From Pedobacter ginsengisoli (GTDB lineage Bacteria; Bacteroidota; Bacteroidia; Sphingobacteriales; Sphingobacteriaceae): a DNA stretch of 64,000 bases. Shown here in pieces: positions 33,927-41,843 of the stretch. The translations under genes were made by a program, and so were the position numbers. The notes beneath the pieces were generated by a model, which was given only the letters and a program-made list of their open reading frames with translations, was not told where the DNA came from and searched no databases. Position 1 is the stretch's first letter. Each line of letters begins with the position of its first letter. Location of the stretch: NCBI RefSeq assembly GCF_002736205.1, contig NZ_CP024091.1, positions 1,116,001-1,180,000 on the forward strand, read 5' to 3'.

Positions 33927-35357
33927 ATGAAAAAATTAGCAGCTCTTATATTTTTGATTACACTAGTTGTAACGGCAGATTGCTATGCCGTAAAGGAAGA
34001 ATCATCTATGCGCTACATTTCAAACGACCGGATAAAACTGGGAATAGATTTAGCGTTAGGTGGGGCAGTAACCTATCTGTCAGACCACGCAAATGGTGGT
34101 AAAAATATGATTAACAGTTTCGACTGGGGCCGACAAATTCAAATGTCCTATTATAGCGGGCCATGGCCTTATATTGGTCCAAACGGCGAAAAACCAACTC
34201 CTGAGTGGGAGGGTTTAGGTTGGAATCCGATCCAGTCAGGTGATGCCGGAGGATATAGGTCCAAAATAATTTCTTTTGAAAAAATAGGCAATTACTCAAT
34301 GCTGGTAAAGAGTATCCCAATGCAATGGCCTCATAAAACAGGTGTTCCGGGCGAGTGCGTTTTTGAATGCCTGTATACTTTAAAAGGTAATGTGGTAACC
34401 ATGAAAGCTACTATTATAAATAACCGGTCGGATAAGACACAATATGCGTCATGTCCACAAGAAATGCCTGCCGTTTATACCAATGGCAATTGGTACAAGA
34501 TTGTGTCTTATTTGGGAGATAAACCTTTTGAAGGAAAGCCGACAACAACTATTGTAGATAAAACGGATAAAAAAGGCTGGCCATGGGTGCATTTTTATAC
34601 TCCTGAAAACTGGGTAGCATTACTGGACGATAAAGGATATGGAATTGGAGTTTTTCAACCGCAGGTAATGACCTTTAACAGTGGATTTCATTCAAATGAT
34701 TCACTTAAGGGATTTGGCAGTGAAAAAGATGTTCAGACAGGTCATATAGCTCCAATTGGACAACAAATTCTGGATTATAACATTAAATGGGCTTACGAAA
34801 CATCATTTATACTGGGAACACTTAAAGATATCCGCGGATATGCAAAAAAACATTGGCAGATAGCGGCCAACCCGCATTGGAACTTTAAAAATAGCAGAGA
34901 TAATTGGTATTACTACGGCGATATGACAGATTCCGGATTTCCTTTAAAAGGAGGATTAGATATTACATTTAAGAAAAATTCTGCTCTGGTAAGCCCTGTA
35001 ACCTTTTGGAGAGCATCCGAAACACCTTATTTAGAAATAGAAGGAGAGATAAACACCTTTAATAAAGAATTATTAATAGAAGTAGAAATTCAGCCCACAG
35101 GTAAATCAGATTTAACAGATTGGTTAAATTGGACAGAAGGAGAACATGTTGTAGAAAATGAAAGGAAAACAAAAGCAGCAAGTTTTCCCGAAAGTCCGGC
35201 TATTTTCTTACAGCATAAGATTGCTGCTGATGGCACAAGTAAAAAGTACCGGATCAATCTGTCAGATATAAAAGGATATACGGGAGCAATGAAAAATTTA
35301 AAGATTAAATTTTTGAATGATGGCAAGGCAAAGATCAAAAGTGTACAACTAAAGTAA
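33927..35357 (+). CDS. Secreted beta-sandwich protein, possible carbohydrate-active, unknown
   Basis: 476 residues from ATG 33927; GTG 33909 is open but lies before the signal peptide MKKLAALIFLITLVVTADCYA. The body (KLGIDLALGGAVTYLSDHANGGKNMINSFDWGRQIQMSYYSG) resembles a family of secreted Bacteroidota proteins with a galactose-mutarotase-like sandwich. The end (about 390-476) is a second small beta-domain. I do not know an enzymatic activity, and no catalytic motif stands out. The close spacing to the MG2-like gene suggests one transcript. A role in sugar handling is inferred only from the fold-like pattern. Confidence 0.75.
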   Translation: MKKLAALIFLITLVVTADCYAVKEESSMRYISNDRIKLGIDLALGGAVTYLSDHANGGKNMINSFDWGRQIQMSYYSGPWPYIGPNGEKPTPEWEGLGWNPIQSGDAGGYRSKIISFEKIGNYSMLVKSIPMQWPHKTGVPGECVFECLYTLKGNVVTMKATIINNRSDKTQYASCPQEMPAVYTNGNWYKIVSYLGDKPFEGKPTTTIVDKTDKKGWPWVHFYTPENWVALLDDKGYGIGVFQPQVMTFNSGFHSNDSLKGFGSEKDVQTGHIAPIGQQILDYNIKWAYETSFILGTLKDIRGYAKKHWQIAANPHWNFKNSRDNWYYYGDMTDSGFPLKGGLDITFKKNSALVSPVTFWRASETPYLEIEGEINTFNKELLIEVEIQPTGKSDLTDWLNWTEGEHVVENERKTKAASFPESPAIFLQHKIAADGTSKKYRINLSDIKGYTGAMKNLKIKFLNDGKAKIKSVQLK

Positions 35358-35556
35358 AGCGTTACTATTAACACCTCGCAATATTTAAATAGATTATAGA
35401 AGTAAAAGTCGGTAGTTGGGGTCAATTTTTCCTGCAAATCTATATATTCAAAATTGGTGTCGTAAAAATAAGGCAGTGAATTGTATATTTTAGTTATCAA
35501 TTATTAAAGCTTATGTGCATATTTATTGCCTGAACGCTCACATTGAATCAATAATA

Positions 35557-36090
35557 ATGAAACATATGCTCACTATTACCAAGGAAGATCATATAGCTTT
35601 TCAATTGTACGAAGCTTCCACAAATCCTTTAAAAAAGAAAGCCCGCAAAAGAAGTTATTATTCGTTGATTATTATTGGGGTTTGTTTAATGATAATCAGT
35701 TACCTGGGGCAGCATACTTTCCTCTTTTATTATGCATTGTTTTGCTCACTACTGTCTATATTTTTTGGTGAGCTGTATTTGAGGTGGAGGCATAAACGAC
35801 ATTATGTTAAACATGTGGAGAACAATTTTAAAGATAGTGACACTGAGCATGCTACTTTCGAGATTGATAGGGAGGTAATTAATATCGAGGATAGGACAGG
35901 CGAAAGTAAACTTAAAATACAAGAGATTCGGAAGATTGATGAGACTGGTAACCACTATTTTATTCGCATTGGTCCAGGACCGGTGCTAATTATTCCCAAA
36001 GTATCGCCTGAGCTAAATACTGAAATGAAAGATATGATTTCGGCTTACAAGATTGATACAACAAGTCATTTAGACTGGAAATGGAAATAA
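35557..36090 (+). CDS. Membrane protein with C-terminal YcxB-like domain
   Basis: 177 residues from ATG 35557; the GTG at 35515 gives a poor N-terminus. Two adjacent membrane segments (about 31-50 and 53-70, YSLIIIGVCLMIISYLG and FLFYYALFCSLLSIFFG) are followed by a cytoplasmic domain of about 100 residues (EIDREVINIEDRTGESKLKIQEIRKIDETGNHYFIRIGPGPVLIIPK) that matches the YcxB pattern. Function of the family is unknown. It stands alone in this orientation. Confidence 0.8.
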   Translation: MKHMLTITKEDHIAFQLYEASTNPLKKKARKRSYYSLIIIGVCLMIISYLGQHTFLFYYALFCSLLSIFFGELYLRWRHKRHYVKHVENNFKDSDTEHATFEIDREVINIEDRTGESKLKIQEIRKIDETGNHYFIRIGPGPVLIIPKVSPELNTEMKDMISAYKIDTTSHLDWKWK

Positions 36091-36179
36091 TTTAAGAACT
36101 TCCAGAGACCTCTGACCGGTGCGAAGAGTAATAACCAATTAAATATTCCGTTTTTTATTTATCAACCATCTAAACAAGT

Positions 36180-36533
36180 ATGATACATAAAAAAACTTTT
36201 ATAGTTGGCTTACTAACCAGTCTTGGTGTATGTTCATACGCCTTTTCACAAACTAAAAGTAAGGCCACAATTGACACCGAATTAAGTAGCAGCCGAAAAA
36301 AAATAGATTCTTTAGATAAATTACTTATAGAGGTATTAGGCAGTCGCCAACGTGTTGTTAGAGAAATAGGAATCTATAAAAAGAACAACAACATCCCTCC
36401 ATTACAGCCAGATCGTTTTAAACAGGTCCTGAACAAAACAATATCAGTAGGAACAAAAGAGGGTTTGTCTGCTGAGTTCATCACCGAAATAATGAATGCA
36501 ATACATAAGGAAAGTCTCCGTTTGGAAAAATAG
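36180..36533 (+). CDS. Secreted chorismate mutase of the AroQ fold
   Basis: 117 residues. A signal peptide covers 1-24 (MIHKKTFIVG, LLTSLGVCSYAFSQ), so the enzyme is periplasmic or secreted. The mature part is a single three-helix AroQ domain. By comparison with the E. coli domain, Arg39 (SSRKKIDSLDK), Arg56 (GSRQR), Lys67 (IYKK), Arg79 (PDRF) and Ser112 (ESLR) hold the places of Arg11, Arg28, Lys39, Arg51 and Ser84. Gln88 is replaced by Glu116, Glu52 by Phe80 and Asp48 by Gln76. It would convert chorismate to prephenate outside the cytoplasm, where no source of chorismate is obvious. Confidence 0.82.
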   Translation: MIHKKTFIVGLLTSLGVCSYAFSQTKSKATIDTELSSSRKKIDSLDKLLIEVLGSRQRVVREIGIYKKNNNIPPLQPDRFKQVLNKTISVGTKEGLSAEFITEIMNAIHKESLRLEK

Positions 36534-36542
36534 ATACGAACC

Positions 36543-36576
36543 TAAAATAAGCTTAAGTGATAAATGAGCTATTTTA
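36543..36576. terminator. Hairpin between convergent genes, possible terminator
   Basis: TAAAATA and GCT (36543-36553, one bulged A) pair with AGCTATTTTA (36567-36576). It lies between the chorismate mutase gene and the XRE gene and overlaps the last codon of the latter. Confidence 0.45.
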
Positions 36577-36774
36577 ATCCCCTTCTTCCAATTCAAATAC
36601 TGCCTCTACAGAAACCCCGAAGATAGCAGCAATCTTCAAGGCCAATACTGTTGAAGGGATATACTTACCAGATTCCATGGTATTAATAGTTTGCCTGGAC
36701 ACATTTACCAGCTCGGCTAATTCGGCTTGAGTTATGTTTTTTATTGCCCGTTGCACTCGTATTGAATTTTTCAT
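36574..36774 (-). CDS. Short XRE-family regulator
   Basis: 66 residues, all one helix-turn-helix: IRVQRAIKNITQAELAELVNVSRQTINTMESGKYIPSTVLALKIAAIFGVSVEAVFELEE. This is the compact type that acts as a dimeric regulator and often controls a neighbouring membrane protein. It starts 9 bases after the stop of the four-helix membrane protein (36784-37230), so the two are an operon read from the promoter at 37253-37283. The inverted repeat at 37258-37294 is a likely self-operator. Confidence 0.92.
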   Translation of the reverse strand: MKNSIRVQRAIKNITQAELAELVNVSRQTINTMESGKYIPSTVLALKIAAIFGVSVEAVFELEEGD

Positions 36775-36783
36775 AGCTAATTA

Positions 36784-37230
36784 TTAGTCTTCACTATTTT
36801 TTAAGTTTTTATTCAACAAATACAAGCTGTAGTAGAATCTTATAATGTAAACAAGCAAAAGTGTAAGAACATTATAAGTAACTATAAATACAAAGCCAAG
36901 ACCATATGATGTAAAATTCAAAATTAATAAAATTGCGTAGTTTATAAGAACAGCCCATTTCCATGACTCTAGTCTAATTTTACTAATCAGCTCATCTTCA
37001 TTGATATGCCTGGCAAACGAAATCATAAGTAAACCAATTATGGTACCCAAAAATGCGAACTCATTAGTTAAATTATATCCGGCAAAACTACCTTCTTTAG
37101 GGTAATAGATTTGAAAACCGGGGATGTCGTACCCATAAGATTCCGTAAGGATACCTAACGCAAAGAAAAGCAAAAATGTAATCCAGCCGATAAGGCGAAA
37201 CTTTGCAGGAAGAAGAAATTGATTTTTCAT
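36784..37230 (-). CDS. Membrane protein with about four segments, partner of the XRE regulator
   Basis: 148 residues. Hydrophobic segments lie at about 14-30, 55-72, 88-105 and 110-130. The loop between the first two has ESYGYDIPGFQIYYPKEG. No domain is recognised; pairs of a small XRE regulator with a DUF2178-like membrane protein are known in many bacteria and usually have unknown roles. It is the promoter-proximal gene of the pair. Confidence 0.8.
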   Translation of the reverse strand: MKNQFLLPAKFRLIGWITFLLFFALGILTESYGYDIPGFQIYYPKEGSFAGYNLTNEFAFLGTIIGLLMISFARHINEDELISKIRLESWKWAVLINYAILLILNFTSYGLGFVFIVTYNVLTLLLVYIIRFYYSLYLLNKNLKNSED

Positions 37231-37252
37231 GGTTATATCTAGTTTGTTTGAT

Positions 37253-37294
37253 CAAATGTAAAATATACATTCCATTATGTCAAGTATATTTTAC
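37253..37294 (-). promoter_or_regulatory. Bacteroidota promoter with flanking inverted repeat (leftward XRE operon)
   Basis: Read leftward, TTG at 37283-37281 precedes, after 20 bases, TACATTTG at 37260-37253, an exact -7 box. An 11-bp perfect inverted repeat GTAAAATATAC (37258-37268) and GTATATTTTAC (37284-37294) overlaps both boxes. This is where the XRE protein of the operon would act as a repressor. Confidence 0.6.
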
Positions 37295-37418
37295 TAAATA
37301 ATATACATAACCATTCGATTTTGCTACTTCATACGTATATTAATACCATTTTCAGGATGGTATTATGAGGATACCTAAGGTTTTATTGGTATATTAACTG
37401 AACAAACCAAATGCCTCT

Positions 37419-38273
37419 ATGCGTACAACTGCTCTTCTCCTTGTTTTTGTATTGCTATCTGCAATAACCAAAGCACAAAAACCAGTACCTTTTAAATTTA
37501 AATACTTGCCCATACATACTTACGGAATCACTAAAAAGATCGGAATGAGTATGAAGGCACATGTGCAAGACCTTAGCATTAATACAAATAAAAAATCAGA
37601 TACCACTGTAACCTTGGAGCTCACAACTGAGTTAAGTGCAACCGTAAAAACAAAAGCAATATCTGCCGGGAGTTTTCCAGTTACTCTTTTTGGGGATAAT
37701 TATTCTGTAAAAACGACATTCAATGGAGTTGAAGCTCCGGCTCCTGAAGCCAACCCATTTTCAGGACTAGCTGTTAATGGGAAAATAGATTCAAAAGGGG
37801 AATTGCTTCTTGATACGGTAGGTGCCGAAAATGCAATAAAATACGCTATGAATCAGCTGATTAGCGGAATGGCCGAGCGGTTAGAATTCCCAGATAAGCC
37901 GATGAAAATTGGAGATACTTTTACTCAACAGGCCAATTTGAATGCTATGAATATACCTGATTTAGGTATTGATTCAGATTACCCGACGAGTGTAACTTAT
38001 AAACTTATAGCAGTAAAAGATAATTTGGCTTATTTTGATATTATATCAGAATTTAAGATGATTATTGATAAAGAGGTTCAAGGCAAGACAGTTAAGATAG
38101 ACGGGAAAGGCACAGGCACCGGTAAAATGGAATTCTTTGTAAATAAAGGCTACCCAAAATCGATAGTTAACAATGTTGGTTACGTACTTGACGTGGAAGC
38201 ATCTACAATGAAAGCAGCTGTAAAATTCAATATGAATACAGATGCAAATTATGCTGTAAACTCTGGTGACTAA
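37419..38273 (+). CDS. Secreted protein, DUF6263-like, unknown function
   Basis: 284 residues with a signal peptide (1-19, ending TKAQ). The mature protein is beta-rich, with regular strands (TVTLELTTELSATVKTKA, PVTLFGDNYSVKTTF) and a loop PAPEANPFSGLAVNGKIDSKGELLLDTVGAENAI. The pattern resembles DUF6263-type periplasmic proteins. A binding role for a hydrophobic ligand is conceivable but not shown. It starts after a 188-base gap from the leftward XRE operon and is followed 146 bases later by the MORN/TonB-type gene. Confidence 0.7.
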   Translation: MRTTALLLVFVLLSAITKAQKPVPFKFKYLPIHTYGITKKIGMSMKAHVQDLSINTNKKSDTTVTLELTTELSATVKTKAISAGSFPVTLFGDNYSVKTTFNGVEAPAPEANPFSGLAVNGKIDSKGELLLDTVGAENAIKYAMNQLISGMAERLEFPDKPMKIGDTFTQQANLNAMNIPDLGIDSDYPTSVTYKLIAVKDNLAYFDIISEFKMIIDKEVQGKTVKIDGKGTGTGKMEFFVNKGYPKSIVNNVGYVLDVEASTMKAAVKFNMNTDANYAVNSGD

Positions 38274-38419
38274 TAAAGAAATCATAGCCCTAAAGCTTTA
38301 CTGAAAAATATGATGGTGATAAAGCAATGGCTGGTTTAATGATGCTATAGAGGTTAAAGAGGTGAGATAATGAGTTTGGATTTCTTCTGAATCTGCGTAA
38401 CTTACAGAATAAATAAGCT

Positions 38420-39394
38420 ATGGGATATACATTTTTGCTGTTGATGTGTTTGATGTTTCTAACAGAATCTAGTGCCAATGCACAGGTAGCCGTGTATATG
38501 CGATATGATTATGAGGATGAGGCAACATTAAACATTGATAGTGCGGCTTTTAAGCGTGTGGTATACGACATTGACATTGATAAAAATGTATATCCAATTG
38601 TAGACTATTATCTGGATGGGAAACTAAAGGGCAGAGGGTATGCAAGCATGGTTAATCCATTTATTTACGCCGGACAAAAAGTTGAGTATTATAAGAATGG
38701 AAAAAAACGCATGATGGGGCATTATACCAATGGCGAATTAACTGGCCCTGTTTACCGCTATTATCAAAACGGTAATCTATACGCGATACAAGAGTACTAT
38801 CCGTCCAAAATTGAGGATAAAAAACTGAAGGCAATAGATCCAATCATTATTGCTTTAAAGGATTCAGCAGGGGCAGATATGATTAAAGATGGTATGGGTC
38901 ATTACGTAGAATATGATGTATATGATCCACTAGTTATCACAGCCGAAGGGGATATTCTTAATGGCAAATGGGAAGGAGAAGTAAAAGGATTTCTGCCCAG
39001 AGAAGGTTTAAAATATGCCGAGGTATATAAGAATGGGGTTTTGGTTTCGGGGCTTTCTGCAGATAGTTTAGGCAATGAATACAAATATTCTGAAAACAAA
39101 ACAGGACCAATTTTTAAGGATGGAATGGAGGCATTTTATAAGTATGTATTACGAAATTTGCGATATCCTGCATCGGCTCAAGAAAAGGAAATTGGAGGTA
39201 AGGTATTTATTAAATTCCAGGTCGATACGGATGGAAATGCTAGTAACTTTATAAATACTAATTATGTTAATGCCGTACTTGCACAAGAAGCCATCCGGGT
39301 AATTAAGGCAGCAGGTACCTGGATGCCCGGAAGGGTCAAAGGCAAGCCTGTAAACATGTTTTTAAATATCCCCTTTAACTTTGCAGTAAATTAA
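38420..39394 (+). CDS. Secreted protein with MORN-like repeats and TonB C-terminal domain
   Basis: 324 residues with a signal peptide (1-22, ending SANAQ). Residues about 75-125 have MORN-like repeats (GQKVEYYKNGKKRMMGHYTNGELTGPVYRYYQNGNLYAIQEYY) and another near 180-205. The C-terminal part (about 235-324) is a TonB energy-transducer domain (LRYPASAQEKEIGGKVFIKFQVDTDGNASN, EAIRVIKAAGTWMPGRVKGKPVNMFLNIPFNF). There is no membrane anchor before the TonB domain, so it is probably a soluble periplasmic member and not a classic transducer. Confidence 0.85.
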   Translation: MGYTFLLLMCLMFLTESSANAQVAVYMRYDYEDEATLNIDSAAFKRVVYDIDIDKNVYPIVDYYLDGKLKGRGYASMVNPFIYAGQKVEYYKNGKKRMMGHYTNGELTGPVYRYYQNGNLYAIQEYYPSKIEDKKLKAIDPIIIALKDSAGADMIKDGMGHYVEYDVYDPLVITAEGDILNGKWEGEVKGFLPREGLKYAEVYKNGVLVSGLSADSLGNEYKYSENKTGPIFKDGMEAFYKYVLRNLRYPASAQEKEIGGKVFIKFQVDTDGNASNFINTNYVNAVLAQEAIRVIKAAGTWMPGRVKGKPVNMFLNIPFNFAVN

Positions 39395-39540
39395 ACCAAT
39401 TAATTAATTTTTTATAATTTCTATCTCTTTAACTTGTTCGTTTCATCCAAACCTATATATATTCGTCTAAACAAAATGTATATGTAATGGACTAATATTA
39501 TATTTTTGCAAAATAATCCAAGAAATTGGAGCATTTAGCA

Positions 39541-39720
39541 TTTAGAATCTCGCTCAAGAAACGTAGGAAATTTCAACTAACACGAGACGATAAGTGAAAA
39601 GTGCTCGCGCCGTAAAAAGCGTGAGCCTTGCTTATTCGTGTTTGGGCCTCCTACGGCCTCTTGAGCGGTAAGTGGGGTTTCACGCTTTTTGCGTTTAAAA
39701 AATCATCACTTTTAGATTCC
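39541..39720. repeat. Long imperfect inverted repeat with competing hairpins; candidate structured RNA or mobile palindrome
   Basis: Pairing arms are CGCTCAAGA 39551-39559 with 39659-39667, CGTAGGA 39562-39568 with 39649-39655, CACGA 39581-39585 with 39636-39640, and ATAAG 39590-39594 with 39631-39635. A second, exclusive pairing joins AAAAAGCGTGA at 39614-39624 with TCACGCTTTTT at 39680-39690. GAATCT near 39545 and AGATTC near 39714 may close the whole. The block is richer in G and C than its surroundings and has no open frame. It could be a REP/MITE-like element or a regulatory RNA. Confidence 0.6.
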
Positions 39721-39758
39721 ATATAATATCAGCCATGATTATTAAAATATGGAGGTAC

Positions 39759-40310
39759 TCATAACAATTCTTTACGCACTAATCCTTTGCCCACCATTGT
39801 TTTGGGAGGTTCAGATCCTTCGGGCCTGGAACCTCCTTGGTTCGCTACATATTCGACTCTGGTCGAACGAGGGCCGTACAAGGTCTGTTTGAGCATGGTG
39901 CTAAAAGCGACTATAGTATAGGCTGAAAAACGTGTTTTCCCCCAATCTGGACTTAAGCCAAATTCCATTTAATTTTTTTAATAATTAATTCTAAAATTAA
40001 ATATATAAGAAATTTAAATGTGTTTTTCCGTTCTATTCGCTCTACAGCAGTTATTAACAGATTATGCGCAATAAGACACTTTAAGCGTTTTTTACGGTTT
40101 TAGAATGATCTTTGAGTGTCAGGTTGGCTAAAGTGCTTAGTCAGGCTTTTCTTGCTATATATTAACCAGAAGACTAACGCCCGGGCATCACAGGGGCTAA
40201 GCCAGAATTGAGCAGGAATACAGACCTGCAGCACAGGCGTGAAACACCTGTTATTACTATGCGAGAATTAGAGAATTTCTAAAGGCTGACCGAACGGTTT
40301 GCAGGCTGGT
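39759..40310. other. Hairpin-rich stretch of unknown nature, possible remnant of a mobile or structured RNA element
   Basis: It has a hairpin GGAGGTT-CAG at 39808-39817 with CTG-AACCTCC near 39827-39838 closed by a CC-TTCG-GG cap, then TTCGAC-TCTG-GTCGAA near 39849-39864. Further on are small hairpins such as GCAGG/CCTGC and ACAGG/CCTGT between 40200 and 40260. A leftward 69-codon frame (39759-39968, containing RPEGSEPPKTMVGKG) spans the first part, but its composition is unlike a protein and I do not support it as a gene. A decayed group II intron or IS end is possible; no reverse transcriptase or transposase is present. Confidence 0.4.
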
Positions 40311-40312
40311 AT

Positions 40313-40486
40313 ATGCTATTTTGTTGCAAAAAAAATGAGAACAATATTATTACAATTAAAACAGGGCAATTGTTTTTAGCTTTCGCTCATATTCTGAAAA
40401 AATTACGTTCAAAATCTAAATCTGCACCATCCTTTGATGAAATTACAGGAGAGGTTGAGCTAATGAAAACCAAGAGGTATTATTAG
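40313..40486 (+). CDS. Short ORF resembling an antitoxin C-terminus
   Basis: 57 codons from ATG 40313 to TAG 40484-40486. The end reads APSFDEITGEVELMKTKRYY, which resembles the C-terminus of short antitoxins (SFEEITxEVExVRxxRY form). The first 16 residues are low quality, so a fragment of a longer gene is possible. After it, a frame reading LKELIEKYCSYGDAFKLIH to a stop at about 40552 may be a remnant of a partner. It borders the hairpin-rich stretch and may be part of the same imported material. Low certainty. Confidence 0.3.
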   Translation: MLFCCKKNENNIITIKTGQLFLAFAHILKKLRSKSKSAPSFDEITGEVELMKTKRYY

Positions 40487-40604
40487 ATTAATTAAAAGAA
40501 TTAATTGAAAAATACTGCAGTTATGGGGATGCTTTTAAATTAATACATTAATTTAGGCTTATCGAAATTAATACAACACCTTATAACTAAAAACCAAATA
40601 CTAA

Positions 40605-41774
40605 ATGAAACAAACATTAAAACCGGGCTTAGCTGCAATATTTTTACTTGCAATTACAGCATGTAATGAGCCAAAAAAGGTTAATGAAACTACTGAGCAA
40701 GCTGATACTACTGCTACAACCGTTCAGTTAGATAGTACAAAATTCCAAAAGGAAATTGATGGTAAAAAAACCAATCTGTATGTGCTTAAAAATAAAAACA
40801 ATGTACAGGCAGCATTTACCAATTATGGTGGCAGGCTGGTGAGTTTACTAGTGCCAGATAAGGATGGTAAACTGGTTGATGTGGTAGTTGGGTTTGATAG
40901 TGTTGATGGGTTTGTGAATTCGTCTGAGCCATATTTTGGTGCTACAATTGGTCGTTATGGCAACAGAATTGCCAAAGGCAAATTCAGTCTTGATGGCAAA
41001 CAATATACTTTGGCACTCAATAACGGCCAAAATACCTTACATGGTGGTAAAAAAGGATTTCAGGCTGTAGTTTGGGATGCTGCCATGCCTGATTCGCAAA
41101 CGCTGGTACTTACTTACCTGTCAAAAGACATGGAAGAGGGCTACCCTGGAAACCTTAAAGTAAAGGTTACTTATAGCCTTAACGATGATAATGAACTGAA
41201 AATGGATTATGAGGCTACTACTGATAAGAAAACTGTGGTTAACCTTACCAATCATGCTTTCTTTAACCTGAATGGAGAGGGTAGTGGCGATATTTTAAAC
41301 CACGACTTGCAGATCTTTGCAGATCTTTATACTCCGGTTGATACTACTTTAATCCCTCTGGGTAAAAATGTAACTGTAAAAGGTACTCCGTTTGATTTTA
41401 CAACTGCTACCACTATTGGTAAACGCATTGAAGAGGCAAACGATCAGTTAAAAGCAGGTAAAGGTTATGATCATAACTTTGTGTTAAATGGCACCAAAGG
41501 TCTGGGTATGACTCACGCTGCTACTGTAAAAGGTGATAAATCGGGCGTGATAATGGATATTTATACTCAGGAGCCTGGCTTACAGTTTTATAGCGGCAAC
41601 TTTATGCAAAGCAAAAATGTATTTAAAGGTGGTGCAAAAGATGATTTTAGAACAGCACTTGCCTTGGAAACTCAACACTTTCCTGACTCTCCGAATCAGC
41701 CGGCTTTTCCATCAACGGTTTTAAACCCCGGGCAAACGTATAAAACAACTTCTATTTACAAGTTTAGTAAATAG
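40605..41774 (+). CDS. galM: Lipoprotein aldose 1-epimerase (mutarotase)
   Basis: 389 residues. Lipobox ITAC with Cys20, so it is outside the cytoplasm. The GalM fold covers about 45-389: FTNYGGRLVSLLVPDKDGK, ATIGRYGNRIAKGKF, LNNGQNTLHGGKKGFQ with the catalytic His, NHAFFNLNGEG with the second His, and ALETQHFPDSPNQPAFPSTVLNPG with the catalytic Glu. It interconverts alpha and beta forms of aldoses. A lipoprotein form suggests a role in sugar uptake rather than in cytoplasmic galactose metabolism. It is a single gene with a strong terminator. Confidence 0.95.
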   Translation: MKQTLKPGLAAIFLLAITACNEPKKVNETTEQADTTATTVQLDSTKFQKEIDGKKTNLYVLKNKNNVQAAFTNYGGRLVSLLVPDKDGKLVDVVVGFDSVDGFVNSSEPYFGATIGRYGNRIAKGKFSLDGKQYTLALNNGQNTLHGGKKGFQAVVWDAAMPDSQTLVLTYLSKDMEEGYPGNLKVKVTYSLNDDNELKMDYEATTDKKTVVNLTNHAFFNLNGEGSGDILNHDLQIFADLYTPVDTTLIPLGKNVTVKGTPFDFTTATTIGKRIEEANDQLKAGKGYDHNFVLNGTKGLGMTHAATVKGDKSGVIMDIYTQEPGLQFYSGNFMQSKNVFKGGAKDDFRTALALETQHFPDSPNQPAFPSTVLNPGQTYKTTSIYKFSK

Positions 41775-41790
41775 GCTTTGTGTAACATGC

Positions 41791-41824
41791 AAAAGGCCAA
41801 TAACGCACGCGTTATTGGCCTTTT
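41791..41824. terminator. Bidirectional intrinsic terminator
   Basis: AAAAGGCCAATAACGC at 41791-41806 pairs perfectly with 41809-41824. It lies between galM and the leftward peroxidase, with a T-run on either side. Confidence 0.9.
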
Positions 41825-41843
41825 GCTGTTTGTAATGTTTGTG

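Noticed and set aside
39759..39968. Leftward 69-codon frame (MEFGLSPDWGK start)
   Set aside because: It spans two strong hairpins, has no recognisable domain or start signal and lies in gene-free, hairpin-rich DNA. I treat it as a by-product of the structured stretch.
39395..40604. tRNA or rRNA genes in the gene-free stretch
   Set aside because: No cloverleaf with a TTCGA arm and CCA-ready acceptor was found; the TTCGAC hairpin at 39849 lacks the rest of a tRNA.
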